Of a DNA stretch of 64,000 nt, positions 63,090-64,000 are shown in pieces. A model generated the notes under the pieces. That model made no database searches, was not told the DNA's origin, and saw only the letters and a list, made by a program, of their open reading frames with translations. A program made the translations under genes and the position numbers. Positions within the stretch are counted from its first letter, which is position 1, and each line of letters opens with the position of its first letter. Source of the DNA: Simmondsia chinensis (Eukaryota; Streptophyta; Magnoliopsida; Caryophyllales; Simmondsiaceae); the NCBI GenBank assembly GCA_018398585.1, contig JAGTTD010000005.1, positions 8,425,355 through 8,489,354 on the forward strand, in the 5' to 3' direction.

Positions 63090-63410
63090 TAACTCGCTAA
63101 CGGAGCTCATGAAGCTTCGCCAAACGGGGAGTGTTGGCGAGTACCTAGGCCGATTCGAATCATTAGTGGACCAGTGTGGGTTTTTATGGGCGAATTGTGG
63201 AAAGAGATAGCTAAAGGCGTCACCCTATTCATACCGCAAACAGTACACGCCACCAATTTGTTGGCTGAGCAACAGGAACGTAACCTCGCCTATCTTAAGA
63301 AGCTAGCTGCAAGGGGTTCACTGAGCACGACGCCAATCACGCTCACGCCAAGAATCTCTCCCGCCAACCCCTACCCAAGCCTAGTCTGCTACCTGATGAC
63401 ACACCCATAG
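63090..63410 (+). pseudogene. gag of the second TR-GAG element
   Basis: 63110-63175 encodes LRQTGSVGEYLGRFESLVDQ and is frameshifted at about 63175 relative to the following ELWKEIAKGVTLFIPQTVHA, TNLLAEQQERNLAYLKKL. Same fold as 42118-42516. Confidence 0.75.
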
Positions 63411-63421
63411 AGCTGCTAAGT

Positions 63422-63793
63422 GTGTCGCCCACCAAGCTCAATGATGTTGCGCCTCCTTCTTCCCCACCCGTGGATCCGAGTCCAGTCCCATCCCCGAATA
63501 CCGCCATTGTCCAACCTCTTGGCATTTCTGAGGATTCCGCCATCCACCCTCTAGCACCAGTTGCAGATGGAAAACAGGTTGTTTCCATCCCAACTCCTCT
63601 CCTCGCCATCTCCGTGACTCCCACCTCGGTTCCATCGCTATTCTCCATAATCAGCTCAAGGCCGCCACTCGAGTCAGATCTTCAAGAGCCCCAACAACCG
63701 GTTTTCAAGTCTAAGGTTGTGGACACCATTTCCACCCAGCTCTCTCTCGCCCTTCAACTCTTCAACCATCGAGTGGACCACCACCCCGGATGA
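63422..63793 (+). pseudogene. Pro/Ser-rich region of the second TR-GAG element
   Basis: Open 123 codons rich in Pro, Ser and Val (PPSSPPVDPSPVPSPNTAIV; TPLLAISVTPTSVPSLFSI), homologous to 42631-42880 (ITTPSSAISVTPIADPPLL-like). No protease or polymerase motifs. Confidence 0.6.
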
Positions 63794-64000
63794 CTTCATG
63801 GTTCCCGTACTGCCAAGGTTCCAAAAGTTAGTATTCGACTCGGGAGGAACCTCTACATTGCGGAGTCGGCTCGATGCCCATGACCCTTGGGGCAAGGGTC
63901 TTTGGTGGGGAAAGAAGTAGTGTGAGCCAGAGTTGGATTTGGCACACATAATGACGCCATCCCAGGGGGCTACCTTGCTTCTGATCCTCGAGGACGAGGA

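Larger units (their letters stand above)
62634..64000 (+). mobile_element. Second TR-GAG element, cut by the window edge
   Basis: Starts TGATACACCACGGATATTGC, homologous to the LTRs at 41121 and 43124 but diverged and shorter. No clear primer site follows, and the LTR-internal boundary near 62930-62980 seems rearranged. The internal region repeats the gag (CGCCAAACGGGGAGTGTTGG in both), a Pro/Ser-rich frame (63422-63793) and the conserved 3' block (63810-64000, CATGACCCTTGGGGCAAGGG, CTCGAGGACGAGGA). The 3' LTR should lie just beyond 64000. Confidence 0.8.

Noticed and set aside
1..64000. Bacterial-type systems (CRISPR arrays, operons, toxin-antitoxin, phage)
   Set aside because: The GT-AG introns, LTR elements, SINEs and LINEs show eukaryotic nuclear DNA, and no regularly spaced short repeats or Shine-Dalgarno-led gene strings were seen.

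Overview
This window is nuclear DNA of a flowering plant, most likely a eudicot. It is AT-rich, its two recognisable genes carry multi-kilobase introns full of transposons, and copper-chaperone exons of clearly plant type are present. LTR-retrotransposon primer sites match plant initiator-Met tRNA, and there are many plant-type SINEs. I cannot name the species from sequence alone. There is no sign of bacterial genes, operons, CRISPR arrays or intact rRNA/tRNA genes.

Only two host genes can be supported. (1) 8855-14408 (+): a three-exon ATX1/CCH-type copper chaperone of 88 aa, with a 4.2-kb first intron containing retroelement debris. (2) 59527-52116 (-): a two-exon gene for a small hydrophobic protein of 112 aa that I do not recognise, with a 7-kb intron holding a decayed Gypsy element. 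Its terminal exon was copied to 39197-38950, downstream on the same strand, so one promoter may have a choice of two last exons.

Layout. 1-3875: minus-strand non-autonomous LTR element inserted in a Gypsy gag-protease remnant. 4175-8300: nested inverted-repeat elements and SINEs. 8690-14640: copper chaperone. 14730-16560: SINE and a Copia gag scrap. 16568-22543: decayed Copia element 1 (-) split by a solo LTR. 22148-40983: copy 1 of a large direct duplication, holding Copia element 2 (23.7-27.6 kb), a LINE with an internal inversion, a hAT transposase pseudogene, a 4.3-kb inverted-terminal-repeat insertion, a TRIM and the extra exon. 40984-43736: a TR-GAG type element in a 3'end-LTR-internal-LTR arrangement at the duplication junction. 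43737-54251: copy 2 of the duplication. 53670-58443: Gypsy remnant inside the intron of gene 2. 59.7-61.1 kb: two more SINEs and a MITE. 61.4-62.06 kb: an older third copy of part of the duplicated segment. 62634-end: another TR-GAG member cut by the window edge.

The most interesting material is (a) a SINE family whose 5' part is a 5S rRNA sequence, with both internal pol III promoter boxes recognisable in one copy, fused to a plant SINE 3' domain with a TTG tail. There are seven copies or fragments here, and one carries a different head. (b) The tandem duplication, whose copies act as empty-site controls for several later insertions and which placed a second terminal exon downstream of a live-looking gene. 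All statements come from reading by eye; no database search was run.
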